Positions 44,277 through 53,266 of a stretch of DNA of 64,000 nt are shown here, piece by piece. How positions within the stretch are numbered: position 1 is the stretch's first letter; each line of letters begins with the position of its first letter. The DNA is from Mycolicibacterium sp. P1-18. GTDB lineage: Bacteria; Actinomycetota; Actinomycetes; Mycobacteriales; Mycobacteriaceae. Under the pieces are notes generated by a model. The model searched no databases. It was given only the letters and a program-made list of their open reading frames with translations, and was not told the origin of the DNA. Location: the NCBI RefSeq assembly GCF_008329535.1, contig NZ_NPKR01000007.1, positions 124,001 through 188,000 of the forward strand. Reading direction: 5' to 3'. Both the position numbers and the translations under genes were made by a program.

Positions 44277-45194
44277 TCAGGCCGAGACCGCAGCCGAGTC
44301 GACCGCGTCGACGATCCTCGTGTCGACCACGTCCGCGAAGCCGGGGACGGCGCGAACCATGGTCTCCTCGAACAGGATTCGCATCCAACGCTCGGTCGCG
44401 GCGCGGTCGATGCGGGGCGTGGCCCACGTCTGTGAGCGCAGCATCCGTTCGCACGCGCCGGCGAGGACCTCCGGCGGCGTCGCGGGCCAGTGCTCGGCCA
44501 TCAGCGGACGAAGTTCCTCGACACCGACCGAGGCCAGCAGCGCCATGGACTCGTCGAGTGCGGCGGTGAACGCCACGAACCGGTCGGACAACTCCTCCAA
44601 CCGGTCCGTGCGGCAGTAGTAGACGCTGTTCGGTCCGAGTCCACCGGTCACGGAGTAATCGTTGGCGATGACGCCGGTTCCCCTGTGCTGCAGCAGTTCT
44701 GCATTCGTGTGGTCCAGCACGATGGCGTCGCCGAGACCCGACTCGAACAGTTCGACGAACATCGGGGTGGAGAGGTCGCGCAACCACGTGATCGACGCGG
44801 GGTCGACGCCGGCTTCCCGCACGAGGCCGGCGGTGAAGGCATATGGTGCGCTGCCGCCGATGCCCGGCGCGAGCACCGTGCGACCAACGAGGTCGGACCA
44901 TTGGAAGTCCGGCTGCGGCGTCCGCGTCACCAGCGCCTTGGGGAACTGATGGTTGACCTGGGCGAAGACCGACAGCCGTCGCGGCGTGCCGCTGTACATG
45001 GCGGGCACCCAGAGTCCGCCGAGTGCGACGTCGGCCGCACCGCTGTCCAGGTCGTCCAGCACACCCGTCCACGGGTCCTTCGCGGTGGCCGTGACCGTCA
45101 GGCCGCGCTCGGCGAACAAGCCGAGGTGGTCGGCGTAGTACTGCGGTAGGTAGTTCAGTCCGTGGGCGGTCGCGGAGATGTTGAGCGTCAACAT
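44277..45194 (-). CDS. SsuA/THI5-like substrate-binding protein without signal peptide
   Basis: 305 residues starting MLTLNISATAHGLNYLPQYY with an AAAGGAT ribosome site. The periplasmic-binding fold is typical (DHLGLFAERGLTVTATA, GAADVALGGLWVPAMYSG, GRTVLAPGIGGSAPYAFTAG). There is no signal peptide or lipobox and no ABC permease gene nearby, so it is probably cytoplasmic. It might be a sensor, an MFS-linked binding protein or a THI5-like enzyme. It lies 32 bases after the MFS gene and 4 before the cyclodeaminase gene. Confidence 0.75.
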   Translation of the reverse strand: MLTLNISATAHGLNYLPQYYADHLGLFAERGLTVTATAKDPWTGVLDDLDSGAADVALGGLWVPAMYSGTPRRLSVFAQVNHQFPKALVTRTPQPDFQWSDLVGRTVLAPGIGGSAPYAFTAGLVREAGVDPASITWLRDLSTPMFVELFESGLGDAIVLDHTNAELLQHRGTGVIANDYSVTGGLGPNSVYYCRTDRLEELSDRFVAFTAALDESMALLASVGVEELRPLMAEHWPATPPEVLAGACERMLRSQTWATPRIDRAATERWMRILFEETMVRAVPGFADVVDTRIVDAVDSAAVSA

Positions 45195-45226
45195 GATTGG
45201 AAGATCCTTTTCGGGTAGACGGATGT

Positions 45227-46690
45227 TCAGGCGGCGTGGGCGAGGACGGGCTTCTCGGTGACGGCCTCCAGCGGCTTACCGAACGTCTCGGGGCCGAAGC
45301 GGGCGGCGACCACCAGCAGTGCGTACATCACGGCGATCATGGCGAAGACGCCGGCCACGCCGGCCCGGTCGAAGAAGAACAGCGCCGCGAAGGGCATGAC
45401 GGCACCGGCGACGTTGCCGATCCCGTTGACCACGGAGGTGCCCATGGCGCGCACCGAGGTGGGAAACAGCTCCGGCGACCACACCGACAACATGGTGTTG
45501 AGCATCATCGTGAAGAACTGAAAGATCATGCCCAGCACCAAGATGAGCGCGGTCGAATGGGCGAAGGTGGCGAAGCAGACGGCCGAGACGCAGCCCAGCA
45601 CGGCGGCGATGCTCACGGTCAGTCGTCGTGGCGCCTTGCCGGCGAGGTAGGACGCCGCGCAGGCCCCGAGCAGCGAGCCAATGTTCATGATCATGGTGAA
45701 CGCCAGCGAGTCCGACAGCGAGTAGCCGCGTGACACCAACAGGATCGGCATCAGGAACAGCAGGGTGACCTGGGCGCCGAAAGACATCCACGACGCTGCG
45801 CCGATCGCGGCTGTGCGCCTGAGGTTCTCGCCCCTGAACACCTCGGCGTAGCTGCTCTTCACCCGGGCTGGAATGTCGGCCTCGGTGACGTACCGCTTGG
45901 TGGCGCCGGGCTTGCGCAGGGCCTTGATGCTTCCGCCGTCCAGTCGGGTCAGGCTCTGGTTGGCCTCGTCGACGCGGCCCTTCGACAGCAGGAAGCGCGG
46001 AGACTCGGGCAGGTAGCGACGGAAGAACACGACCAGGAGGGCAGGAATGGCGAGCAGCACGTAGGTCCAACGCCAGGCGGTGTCGTTGCCGCCGAGGACG
46101 CCGTTGAGCGGACCAAGGACCAACCAGAAGAAGCCGAAGGACGCGATGTTTCCGACGCCGCCGGAGGAGATGTTGAGCGTCGCCAGCAGCGATCCCCGAT
46201 GCCGGGTGGCCACGATCTCGGCCAGGATCGCCAGGCCGACGGTGAACTCGCCGCCCAGGCCGATTCCCACGACGAACCGGCTCGCCAGCAGCATCTCGTA
46301 ATTCACCGCCGCGGCGCTGATCAGGCCGCCGAGGGTGTAGACGAGGAGGTTGAGGCTCAGGGCGGCGCGACGCCCCCAGCGGTCGGCGATGTAGCCGCCG
46401 ATGAGACGGCCGGCCAGCCCACCGAGCACGGTGGCCGTGTTGATCATCGTCAACTCCGCGTTGCCGATGCCGAACGACTCCTTGAGGAGCGGTCCCATCG
46501 CGCCGGTGGAGTTCTGCTCCAGGGAATCGAAGAACAATCCGGCCATCAGCAGCAAGATCAGCGCTGCTTGTACCCGGCCGAAGCCGATGCGGTCCAGGGC
46601 GGCCGTCAAGCCGGGCGACGCGGCCGGATCGGGTGGTTCGGGATCGTGATGGGCGACAACGGATTTCGTCTTGGTGCGGGTGAGGGGCAT
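45227..46690 (-). CDS. MFS transporter, metabolite:H+ symporter-like
   Basis: 487 residues from the ATG at 46690 with a CGGAGAC ribosome site. About 12 helices; sugar/organic-acid transporter motifs GYIADRWGRRAALSLNLLVY and RYLPESPRFLLSKGRVDEA are present. Such carriers usually import small acids or amines. Longer frames upstream lack conserved sequence and contain the operators. It is first in an operon with the SBP-like and cyclodeaminase genes, and is likely controlled by the GntR gene upstream. Confidence 0.87.
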   Translation of the reverse strand: MPLTRTKTKSVVAHHDPEPPDPAASPGLTAALDRIGFGRVQAALILLLMAGLFFDSLEQNSTGAMGPLLKESFGIGNAELTMINTATVLGGLAGRLIGGYIADRWGRRAALSLNLLVYTLGGLISAAAVNYEMLLASRFVVGIGLGGEFTVGLAILAEIVATRHRGSLLATLNISSGGVGNIASFGFFWLVLGPLNGVLGGNDTAWRWTYVLLAIPALLVVFFRRYLPESPRFLLSKGRVDEANQSLTRLDGGSIKALRKPGATKRYVTEADIPARVKSSYAEVFRGENLRRTAAIGAASWMSFGAQVTLLFLMPILLVSRGYSLSDSLAFTMIMNIGSLLGACAASYLAGKAPRRLTVSIAAVLGCVSAVCFATFAHSTALILVLGMIFQFFTMMLNTMLSVWSPELFPTSVRAMGTSVVNGIGNVAGAVMPFAALFFFDRAGVAGVFAMIAVMYALLVVAARFGPETFGKPLEAVTEKPVLAHAA

Positions 46691-46780
46691 CGGAGTCTCC
46701 GAAGGGGTGAGTCGACACCGACGACGGTCGCGTCGGTGAGCCGACCCCACGTCGTCGATGACAGAAGCCGCGCTGCCCAA

Positions 46781-46793
46781 TTTGTATACGAAA
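46781..46793. promoter_or_regulatory. GntR-type operator 1
   Basis: TTTGTATACGAAA carries the GTATAC core flanked by TT and AA, the style of site bound by FadR/FCD-type GntR regulators. It lies 91 bases upstream of the MFS start, in the 197-base gap after the GntR gene. A second site lies 74 bases away (about seven helical turns). Binding is inferred. Confidence 0.65.
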
Positions 46794-46855
46794 CTCGTTA
46801 CGCATCTGTTTCCCACCAGCATGATTACGTTACATCCGCGAAAACTCTCCCCGGA

Positions 46856-46866
46856 TTGTAATACAA
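46856..46866. promoter_or_regulatory. GntR-type operator 2
   Basis: TTGTAATACAA is a perfect palindrome of 5-base arms around a central A and shares the TTGTA/TACAA arms with site 1. It lies 22 bases beyond the GntR stop, far enough upstream of the MFS gene to allow looping or activation with site 1. Confidence 0.6.
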
Positions 46867-46887
46867 ACTAGCGTGACGGCTGGTGGA

Positions 46888-47517
46888 TCAGTCGTGCTCG
46901 AACTCGTCGGCGAAGTACCGCTCGTCGCGACGAAGATGCTCGTCCATGAGATAGCCGGCCTGCACCACCGAGCCGTTCACGATCGCCTGGGCCAGTGCGC
47001 GGTGATCGCTGGTCGACGCCTCCGGGTTGTTGCCGAGGCCCCACTGAACTCGTCGATTGATCCCGGCCAGCATCTCCACGAGCTGCCTGTTGCCCGAGGC
47101 TGCGGCCACCAATTCGTGGAAGGAGGGCCCGTGTTCGTCGTCGTGGCGGTCTCCGTGACGGTCGACGTCCTCGGCCAGCGCGGCGAGCTCGCCGGCCGCC
47201 TCGCCGCCGCGATTGGTGGCGGCCAACTGCGCGGCGAGCACTTCCAGGCCGCGGCGAATCTGCAGCAGTTCGCGCCCGTCCTGCACGAGCGTCTCGGAGA
47301 CCGCGGCGCCGCGGTAACGCACGATCGTGACGAAGCCTTCGGATTGAAGCCGAGTCAACGCCTCCCGCACCGGGACTCGCGACACCCCGTACTTCTTGGC
47401 GATCGCCTCTTCGATCAACCGCTCGCCGGCCGTCAACCGCCCGGCCAGGATGTCCTGACGCAACGCGTGGGCGATCGAATCGCCGGTCGACTCCACCCGG
47501 GACGAGGGCTCTGCCAC
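46888..47517 (-). CDS. GntR family regulator (FCD type)
   Basis: 209 residues from GTG. Winged helix: HALRQDILAGRLTAGERLIE and KKYGVSRVPVREALTRLQSE. The C-domain is FCD-like, with acidic and His residues expected to bind a metal (EDVDRHGDRHDDEHGPSFHE, SDHRALAQAI). TAGGCT lies 7 bases before the GTG, so it may be transcribed separately from accD3, 28 bases upstream. It probably regulates the MFS-SBP-cyclodeaminase operon. Confidence 0.85.
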   Translation of the reverse strand: MAEPSSRVESTGDSIAHALRQDILAGRLTAGERLIEEAIAKKYGVSRVPVREALTRLQSEGFVTIVRYRGAAVSETLVQDGRELLQIRRGLEVLAAQLAATNRGGEAAGELAALAEDVDRHGDRHDDEHGPSFHELVAAASGNRQLVEMLAGINRRVQWGLGNNPEASTSDHRALAQAIVNGSVVQAGYLMDEHLRRDERYFADEFEHD

Positions 47518-47544
47518 GACGAGCAGCCTAAACCGTCGGCATGG

Positions 47545-49026
47545 TCAGCTGGGCAGCCCGATTCCGCGGTAGTGCCGCAACCGCGACGCCAACCGCTCCT
47601 CGGCGGGCAGCCGCCGAAGCGCCACCAGCTCGGCGGCGATGGTGGCCGACAACCGGGTGGTGAAGTCCAGCGGGGTGTCGGCGGCGTCGGTGTGCTCGGG
47701 CACGATGGCGTCGACGATGCCGTTGCGCAGCAGGTCGGCCGACCGAATGCCTTGAGCCGCAGCCAGTTCCGGGGCGTGATCCACGTCGCGGAAGACGATG
47801 GCGCTGGCCCCCTCGGGCGGCAGCGGCGCCAGCCAGCCGTGCAGCGCGGCCAGCACGCGGTCGGCGGGCACCATCGCCAGCGCCGGCCCGCCGCTGCCCT
47901 GGCCCAGCAGCACCGAGACCGTCGGCGTGTCCAGGGTGACCAGCTGCGCCAGGCACCGGGCGATCTCGCCGGCCAGCCCACCTTCCTCGGCCTCGGTCGA
48001 CAGCGCCGGACCGGGGGTGTCGATGACGAGGACGAGCGGCAGTCGCAGTCCCGCGGCCAGCGCCATGCCGCGGCGCGCCTCGCGCAGCGCCTGCGGGCCC
48101 GCGAGTCCGCCGCCGACGCCGCGCTGCTGACCGACGACCACCGCGGGCTGCCCACCGAACCGGGCCAGCGCCAGCAGCGTGGTGGCCGCCTCGCCCTGGC
48201 CGCCGGTCCCCGAGAGCAGCACCCGTTCCGGCGTCCCGTGCCGCAGCAGGTAGCCGATGCCGGGCCGGTCGGGGCGCCGGGAGATCTCGACCGAATCCCA
48301 GGCCGGCACGTCGGCGACGGTCTCCGCCTCGGGTGCCTCCGGCGGCGAGCCGGGTGCGTCGGCCAGCACCTTCAGCGCGCGGTCCAACGTCGTCCGCAGC
48401 AGTCCGATCGGGACCACGCCGTCGATGACGCCGTGGCGGTGCAGGTTCTCGGCGGTCTGGATGCCCGTCGGAAACGGCTCGCCATATAGGTGCTCGTACA
48501 CCCGCGGTCCGAGGAAGCCGATCAGGGCGCCGGGCTCGGCCGCGGTCACGTGCCCCAGCGACCCCCACGACGCGAACACACCGCCGGTCGTCGGGTGCCG
48601 CAGATACACCAGGTAGGGCAGGTGCGCCTGCTTGTGCAACTCGACCGCGGCGGAGATCTTGACCATCTGCAGGAACGCGACCGTGCCCTCCTGCATCCGG
48701 GTGCCGCCGGAACTGGGCGAGGCCACCAGCGGCAGCGCCTCGGCCGTGGCCCGTTCGATCGCCGTGGTGATCCGCTCGGCTGCGGCCACCCCGATCGAGC
48801 CGGCGAGGAAGTCGAACTCGCTGGCCACGACGGCGACCCGGCGGCCGAACACCGTGCCCTCGCCGGTCAGCACCGATTCGTCGAGGCCGGTCGCGGCCCT
48901 GGCGTCGGCGAGGTCGCGGCGGTACTCGTCGTCGGCGGCGACGTCGAGCGGGGGACCGTCCCAGCTGATGAACGACCCCTCGTCGAGGACCGCGTCTCGC
49001 AGCGCCATGGCACCGATCCGGCTCAC
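47545..49026 (-). CDS. accD3: Acyl-CoA carboxylase carboxyltransferase subunit AccD3
   Basis: 493 residues from GTG (MSRIGAMALRDAVLDEGSFI). Two crotonase-like carboxyltransferase halves: ASPSSGGTRMQEGTVAFLQM and HPTTGGVFASWGSLG in the first, GQQRGVGGGLAGPQALREAR and LGQGSGGPALAMVPADRVLA in the second. From memory it aligns throughout with Rv0904c. It should transfer a carboxyl group from biotin to acyl-CoA. TAGCCT 6 bases before the GTG supports the start. It is divergent from echA6. Confidence 0.92.
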   Translation of the reverse strand: MSRIGAMALRDAVLDEGSFISWDGPPLDVAADDEYRRDLADARAATGLDESVLTGEGTVFGRRVAVVASEFDFLAGSIGVAAAERITTAIERATAEALPLVASPSSGGTRMQEGTVAFLQMVKISAAVELHKQAHLPYLVYLRHPTTGGVFASWGSLGHVTAAEPGALIGFLGPRVYEHLYGEPFPTGIQTAENLHRHGVIDGVVPIGLLRTTLDRALKVLADAPGSPPEAPEAETVADVPAWDSVEISRRPDRPGIGYLLRHGTPERVLLSGTGGQGEAATTLLALARFGGQPAVVVGQQRGVGGGLAGPQALREARRGMALAAGLRLPLVLVIDTPGPALSTEAEEGGLAGEIARCLAQLVTLDTPTVSVLLGQGSGGPALAMVPADRVLAALHGWLAPLPPEGASAIVFRDVDHAPELAAAQGIRSADLLRNGIVDAIVPEHTDAADTPLDFTTRLSATIAAELVALRRLPAEERLASRLRHYRGIGLPS

Positions 49027-49032
49027 GGGGCA

Positions 49033-49057
49033 AGGCTAGCGGTCGGCTCGTTAGGCT
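49033..49057. promoter_or_regulatory. Divergent -10 pair between accD3 and echA6
   Basis: Only 37 bases separate the two starts. Minus strand: TAGCCT (49038-49033), 6 bases before the accD3 GTG. Plus strand: TAGGCT (49052-49057), 6 bases before the echA6 ATG. Both fit leaderless transcription, and the two polymerases would overlap. Confidence 0.55.
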
Positions 49058-49063
49058 GGGCCC

Positions 49064-49798
49064 ATGATCGGAATGACCCGCGAGGGCAACGTACTGACAT
49101 TGGAGATGCAGCGGCCCGAGCGGCGCAACGCCCTCAACGGCGAACTGCTCGACACCCTGCGCGAGGCGGTCGAGAAGGCCGCCGACCAAGGCGTGCGCGC
49201 CATCGTCCTCACCGGCCAGGGCCACGTCTTCAGTTCGGGCGCGGATCTGTCCGGCGGCCAGGGCGTCGCCGACGAACTGCCCGACAAGGCCAGGGCGCTG
49301 AACCTGGCCATCGACCAGGCGCCGCTGCCCGTCATCGGCGCGGTCAACGGCCCGGCCATCGGGGCGGGAGTGATCCTGTCGATGATCTGCGACCTGCGCG
49401 TCGCCGCACCCGAGGCCTACTTCCAGTTCCCGGTCGCCAAATACGGCATCGCACTGGACAACTGGAGCATCCGACGGCTGACCTCGCTCGTCGGCGCCGG
49501 ACGGGCCCGCGGCATGCTGCTGGCCGCCGAACGGCTCACCTCCGAGGCCGCCCTGCTGACCGGGATGGCGAACCGCTCGGGCACGCTGGCCGACGCGCAG
49601 GCCTGGGCGCAGGAGATCGCCGGGTTCGCGCCGCTGGCGCTGCAGCACGCCAAACGCGTGCTCAACGACGACGGCGCCTACGAGGACGCGTGGCCCTCGC
49701 ACAAGGAGCTCTTCGACCGCGCGTGGGCCAGTTCCGACATCATCGAGGCACAGGTCGCGCGCATCGAGAAGCGGCCCGCGAACTTCAAGGGGGCCTAG
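49064..49798 (+). CDS. echA6: Enoyl-CoA hydratase-like protein EchA6
   Basis: 244 residues. The crotonase fold has an oxyanion-hole region GHVFSSGADLSGGQGV and VNGPAIGAGVILSMICDLRV. The Glu residues used by true hydratases are not at the usual places (YFQFPVAKYGIALDNW), in line with the known view that mycobacterial EchA6 is non-catalytic, binds acyl-CoA and passes it to the FAS-II mycolic acid pathway. The counterpart is Rv0905. The MBL gene starts at the base after its stop. Confidence 0.9.
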   Translation: MIGMTREGNVLTLEMQRPERRNALNGELLDTLREAVEKAADQGVRAIVLTGQGHVFSSGADLSGGQGVADELPDKARALNLAIDQAPLPVIGAVNGPAIGAGVILSMICDLRVAAPEAYFQFPVAKYGIALDNWSIRRLTSLVGAGRARGMLLAAERLTSEAALLTGMANRSGTLADAQAWAQEIAGFAPLALQHAKRVLNDDGAYEDAWPSHKELFDRAWASSDIIEAQVARIEKRPANFKGA

Positions 49799-50905
<1,107 letters not shown>

Positions 50906-50922
50906 CCAGCTAGCGTGCTGGT

Positions 50923-52536
50923 GTGCAGCGCTCACCGGTCTTCCGCCTGGTCACCCTCCTCGCCGTGACGGCCGCGCTCGGAGGCTGCGCGAAGCCGGCG
51001 TCGCAGGCCGGTCCGTCGAGTGCGCCGCCGCCCGCGGCGGCCGATCCGTCGGCGGCTCTGGTGCCACCCCCCTTGGTGCCGGCACTGCCGCTGCCCGACG
51101 ACGCCGTCGGCAAGGCCGTCGCCAAGCTCGACGGCATCGCCGACGAGCTGATGAAGAAGTCGGGCATTCCCGGCATGTCGGTCGCCGTCGTCCATGGCGG
51201 AAAAGTGGTCTACGCCAAGGGTTTCGGCGTCAAGGACGTCCGCAAGGGAGCCGATCCCGCCAACGGCGTCGATCCCGACACCGTGTTCCAGCTGGCGTCG
51301 CTGTCCAAGCCGCTGGGCTCGACCGTCGTCGCCCATCAGGTGGGCGAGGGTGCCATCACCTGGGACACCCCGGTCGTCGAGAAGCTGCCGTGGTTCGCCC
51401 TCGCCGACCCGGCGATCAGCAAGCTGGTGACCGTCGGCGACATGTACTCCCACCGCTCCGGGCTGCCCGACCATGCCGGTGACCTGCTGGAGGACCTCGG
51501 CTACGACCGGCGCTACATCCTGGACCATCTTCGGCAGCTGCCGCTCGGCCAGTTCCGTACGTCGTACGCCTACACCAACTTCGGGCTGACCGCGGGCGCC
51601 GAGGCCGTGGCCGCCAGTGCGGGCAAGATGTGGGAGGACCTCAGTCAGGAGGTGCTGTACGGACCGCTGGGCATGACGTCGACCAGCTCGCGGTTCAGCG
51701 AGTACGAGGCCAGGCCCGACCGGGCGGTCGGGCACATCCACGTCAACGGGGCGTATGAGCCGCTCTACGTCCGCGACGCGCAGGCCGAGTCCCCGGCCGG
51801 TGGGGTCAGTTCGACGGCGAACGACATGGCGAAGTGGCTGACGATGGTGCTGGCCAACGGCACCGTCGGCGGCAAGACGATCGTCGACCCGAAGCAACTG
51901 CTAGCCGCCGTCACGCCGCAGATCGTGGCGAGCCCACCGTCCGAACCCGCTGCCCGGCCCGGCTTCTACGGTTACGGCTTCAACGTCGGGACGACGGCGG
52001 CCGCCCGAACCCAGTTCAGCCACTCGGGGGCGTTCGAACTCGGGGCGGGCACCAACTTCGTCGTCATCCCGTCGGCGGACGTGGCCATCGTCGCGCTGAC
52101 CAACGCCACGCCGTCCGGGGTGCCGGAGACGCTCACCGCGGAGTTCGCCGACCTGGTTCAGTTCGGCGAGGTGCGCGAGGACTGGCGCACCCTGTACGGC
52201 CAGGCGTTCGCCGCGATGGAGCAGCCGGAGGGATCGCTGGCCGGTCAGAAGCCGCCGGCGGCACCGGCTCCCGCACCGCCGACTCCGACGATCGTCGGCA
52301 CGTACGACAACGCGTACTGGGGACCGGCCACCGTAACCGACGCCGACGGCAAGCTCACCCTCGCGCTCGGTCCGCGGGAGAAGCTCGAGCTGACCCACTG
52401 GGACGGCAACGTCTTCACGTTCGTGCCGCAGGGGGAGAACGCGCCACCCGGGTCGATCTCCAAGGCGACCTTCTACGGCGACAAGCTGAACCTCGAGTTC
52501 TACGACGACGAGAAGATGGGCACGTTCAGCCGCTGA
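50923..52536 (+). CDS. Serine beta-lactamase-related lipoprotein (Rv0907-type)
   Basis: 537 residues. The signal peptide ends in a lipobox (LGGC, Cys22). The class C beta-lactamase/DD-peptidase fold has the SxxK motif in FQLASLSKPLGSTV and the YxN motif in TSYAYTNFGLTAGAEA; a C-terminal lipocalin-like domain follows a proline-rich linker (AAPAPAPPTPTIVGTY). It is likely a cell-surface hydrolase or esterase. The GTG has TAGCGT 6 bases upstream. Confidence 0.88.
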   Translation: MQRSPVFRLVTLLAVTAALGGCAKPASQAGPSSAPPPAAADPSAALVPPPLVPALPLPDDAVGKAVAKLDGIADELMKKSGIPGMSVAVVHGGKVVYAKGFGVKDVRKGADPANGVDPDTVFQLASLSKPLGSTVVAHQVGEGAITWDTPVVEKLPWFALADPAISKLVTVGDMYSHRSGLPDHAGDLLEDLGYDRRYILDHLRQLPLGQFRTSYAYTNFGLTAGAEAVAASAGKMWEDLSQEVLYGPLGMTSTSSRFSEYEARPDRAVGHIHVNGAYEPLYVRDAQAESPAGGVSSTANDMAKWLTMVLANGTVGGKTIVDPKQLLAAVTPQIVASPPSEPAARPGFYGYGFNVGTTAAARTQFSHSGAFELGAGTNFVVIPSADVAIVALTNATPSGVPETLTAEFADLVQFGEVREDWRTLYGQAFAAMEQPEGSLAGQKPPAAPAPAPPTPTIVGTYDNAYWGPATVTDADGKLTLALGPREKLELTHWDGNVFTFVPQGENAPPGSISKATFYGDKLNLEFYDDEKMGTFSR

Positions 52537-52558
52537 CGCGAGTGATTAGGGTGGTGGC

Positions 52559-52822
52559 ATGGGATTTCTTGACAAGGTGAAGGACCTGGCGTCGAAGAAC
52601 GCCGACAAGGTCGACAAGGTCATCGACAAGGCCGGCGACATGGTCGACAAGAAGACGCAGGGCAAGTACGCCGGGCAGGTCGACAAGGTGCAGGAGGCCG
52701 CGAAGAAGGCGGCCAGGGACAACGCCGGCACGCAGCGCCCGCCCGCGCAGCAGCCGCCCGTTCAGCAGTCGCCCGACACCACGCCCCCTGCCACGCCAGC
52801 CGGGCCGCCGCCCACCTCGTAG
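52559..52822 (+). CDS. Antitoxin-like small protein (Rv0909-type)
   Basis: 87 residues. The N-terminal half is a Lys/Asp-rich helix (MGFLDKVKDLASKNADKVDK, KAGDMVDKKTQGKYAG), the C-terminal half a Pro/Gln tail. This matches the family of Rv0909, proposed as antitoxin to the next gene. The family also occurs without a toxin, so the role is not certain. TAGGGT 6 bases before the ATG supports the start. Three bases separate it from the next gene. Confidence 0.8.
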   Translation: MGFLDKVKDLASKNADKVDKVIDKAGDMVDKKTQGKYAGQVDKVQEAAKKAARDNAGTQRPPAQQPPVQQSPDTTPPATPAGPPPTS

Positions 52823-52825
52823 GCC

Positions 52826-53266
52826 ATGGCGAAGCTCTCGGTCTCCGTCGACGTGCCGCTGCCACCGGAGAAGGCCTGGGAGGCCGCCTCGGACCTGTCG
52901 CGGTACAAGGAGTGGCTCACCATTCACCGGGTGTGGCGCAGCACGCTGCCCGACACACTGGAGAAGGGCACCAAGCTGGCCTCGGTCGTCGAGGTCAAGG
53001 GAATGATGAACCTGGTCCGGTGGACCATCGTCAGTTACAAGCCGCCGCACTCGCTGACCCTGGACGGCGACGGCAAGGGCGGCGTCAAGGTCAAGCTGAT
53101 CGGCAGGGTCAAGCCGGCCGACGAGGCGGCGACCAGCTCCACGGTCACCTTCGACGTGCACCTGGGCGGGCCGGCGTTGTTCGGCCCGATCGGGATGATC
53201 GTCGCGGGCTCGCTGAAGGGCGACATCCGCGAGTCGCTGGACAAGTTCAAGTCCGTCTTCGGGTGA
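52826..53266 (+). CDS. SRPBCC protein, toxin-type partner (Rv0910-type)
   Basis: 146 residues beginning MAKLSVSVDVPLPPEKAWEA, a START-like fold with DLSRYKEWLTIHRVWRSTLP. It is the counterpart of Rv0910, reported as a toxin in M. tuberculosis, although the fold normally binds hydrophobic ligands. The pairing with the upstream antitoxin-like gene is conserved. Its last 20 bases overlap the convergent K+ channel gene. Confidence 0.82.
   Translation: MAKLSVSVDVPLPPEKAWEAASDLSRYKEWLTIHRVWRSTLPDTLEKGTKLASVVEVKGMMNLVRWTIVSYKPPHSLTLDGDGKGGVKVKLIGRVKPADEAATSSTVTFDVHLGGPALFGPIGMIVAGSLKGDIRESLDKFKSVFG

Noticed and set aside
52559..53266. Proven toxin-antitoxin system
   Set aside because: The pair matches Rv0909/Rv0910-type genes, but the SRPBCC fold and the widespread occurrence of the small protein do not prove toxicity; kept as a family-level call only.
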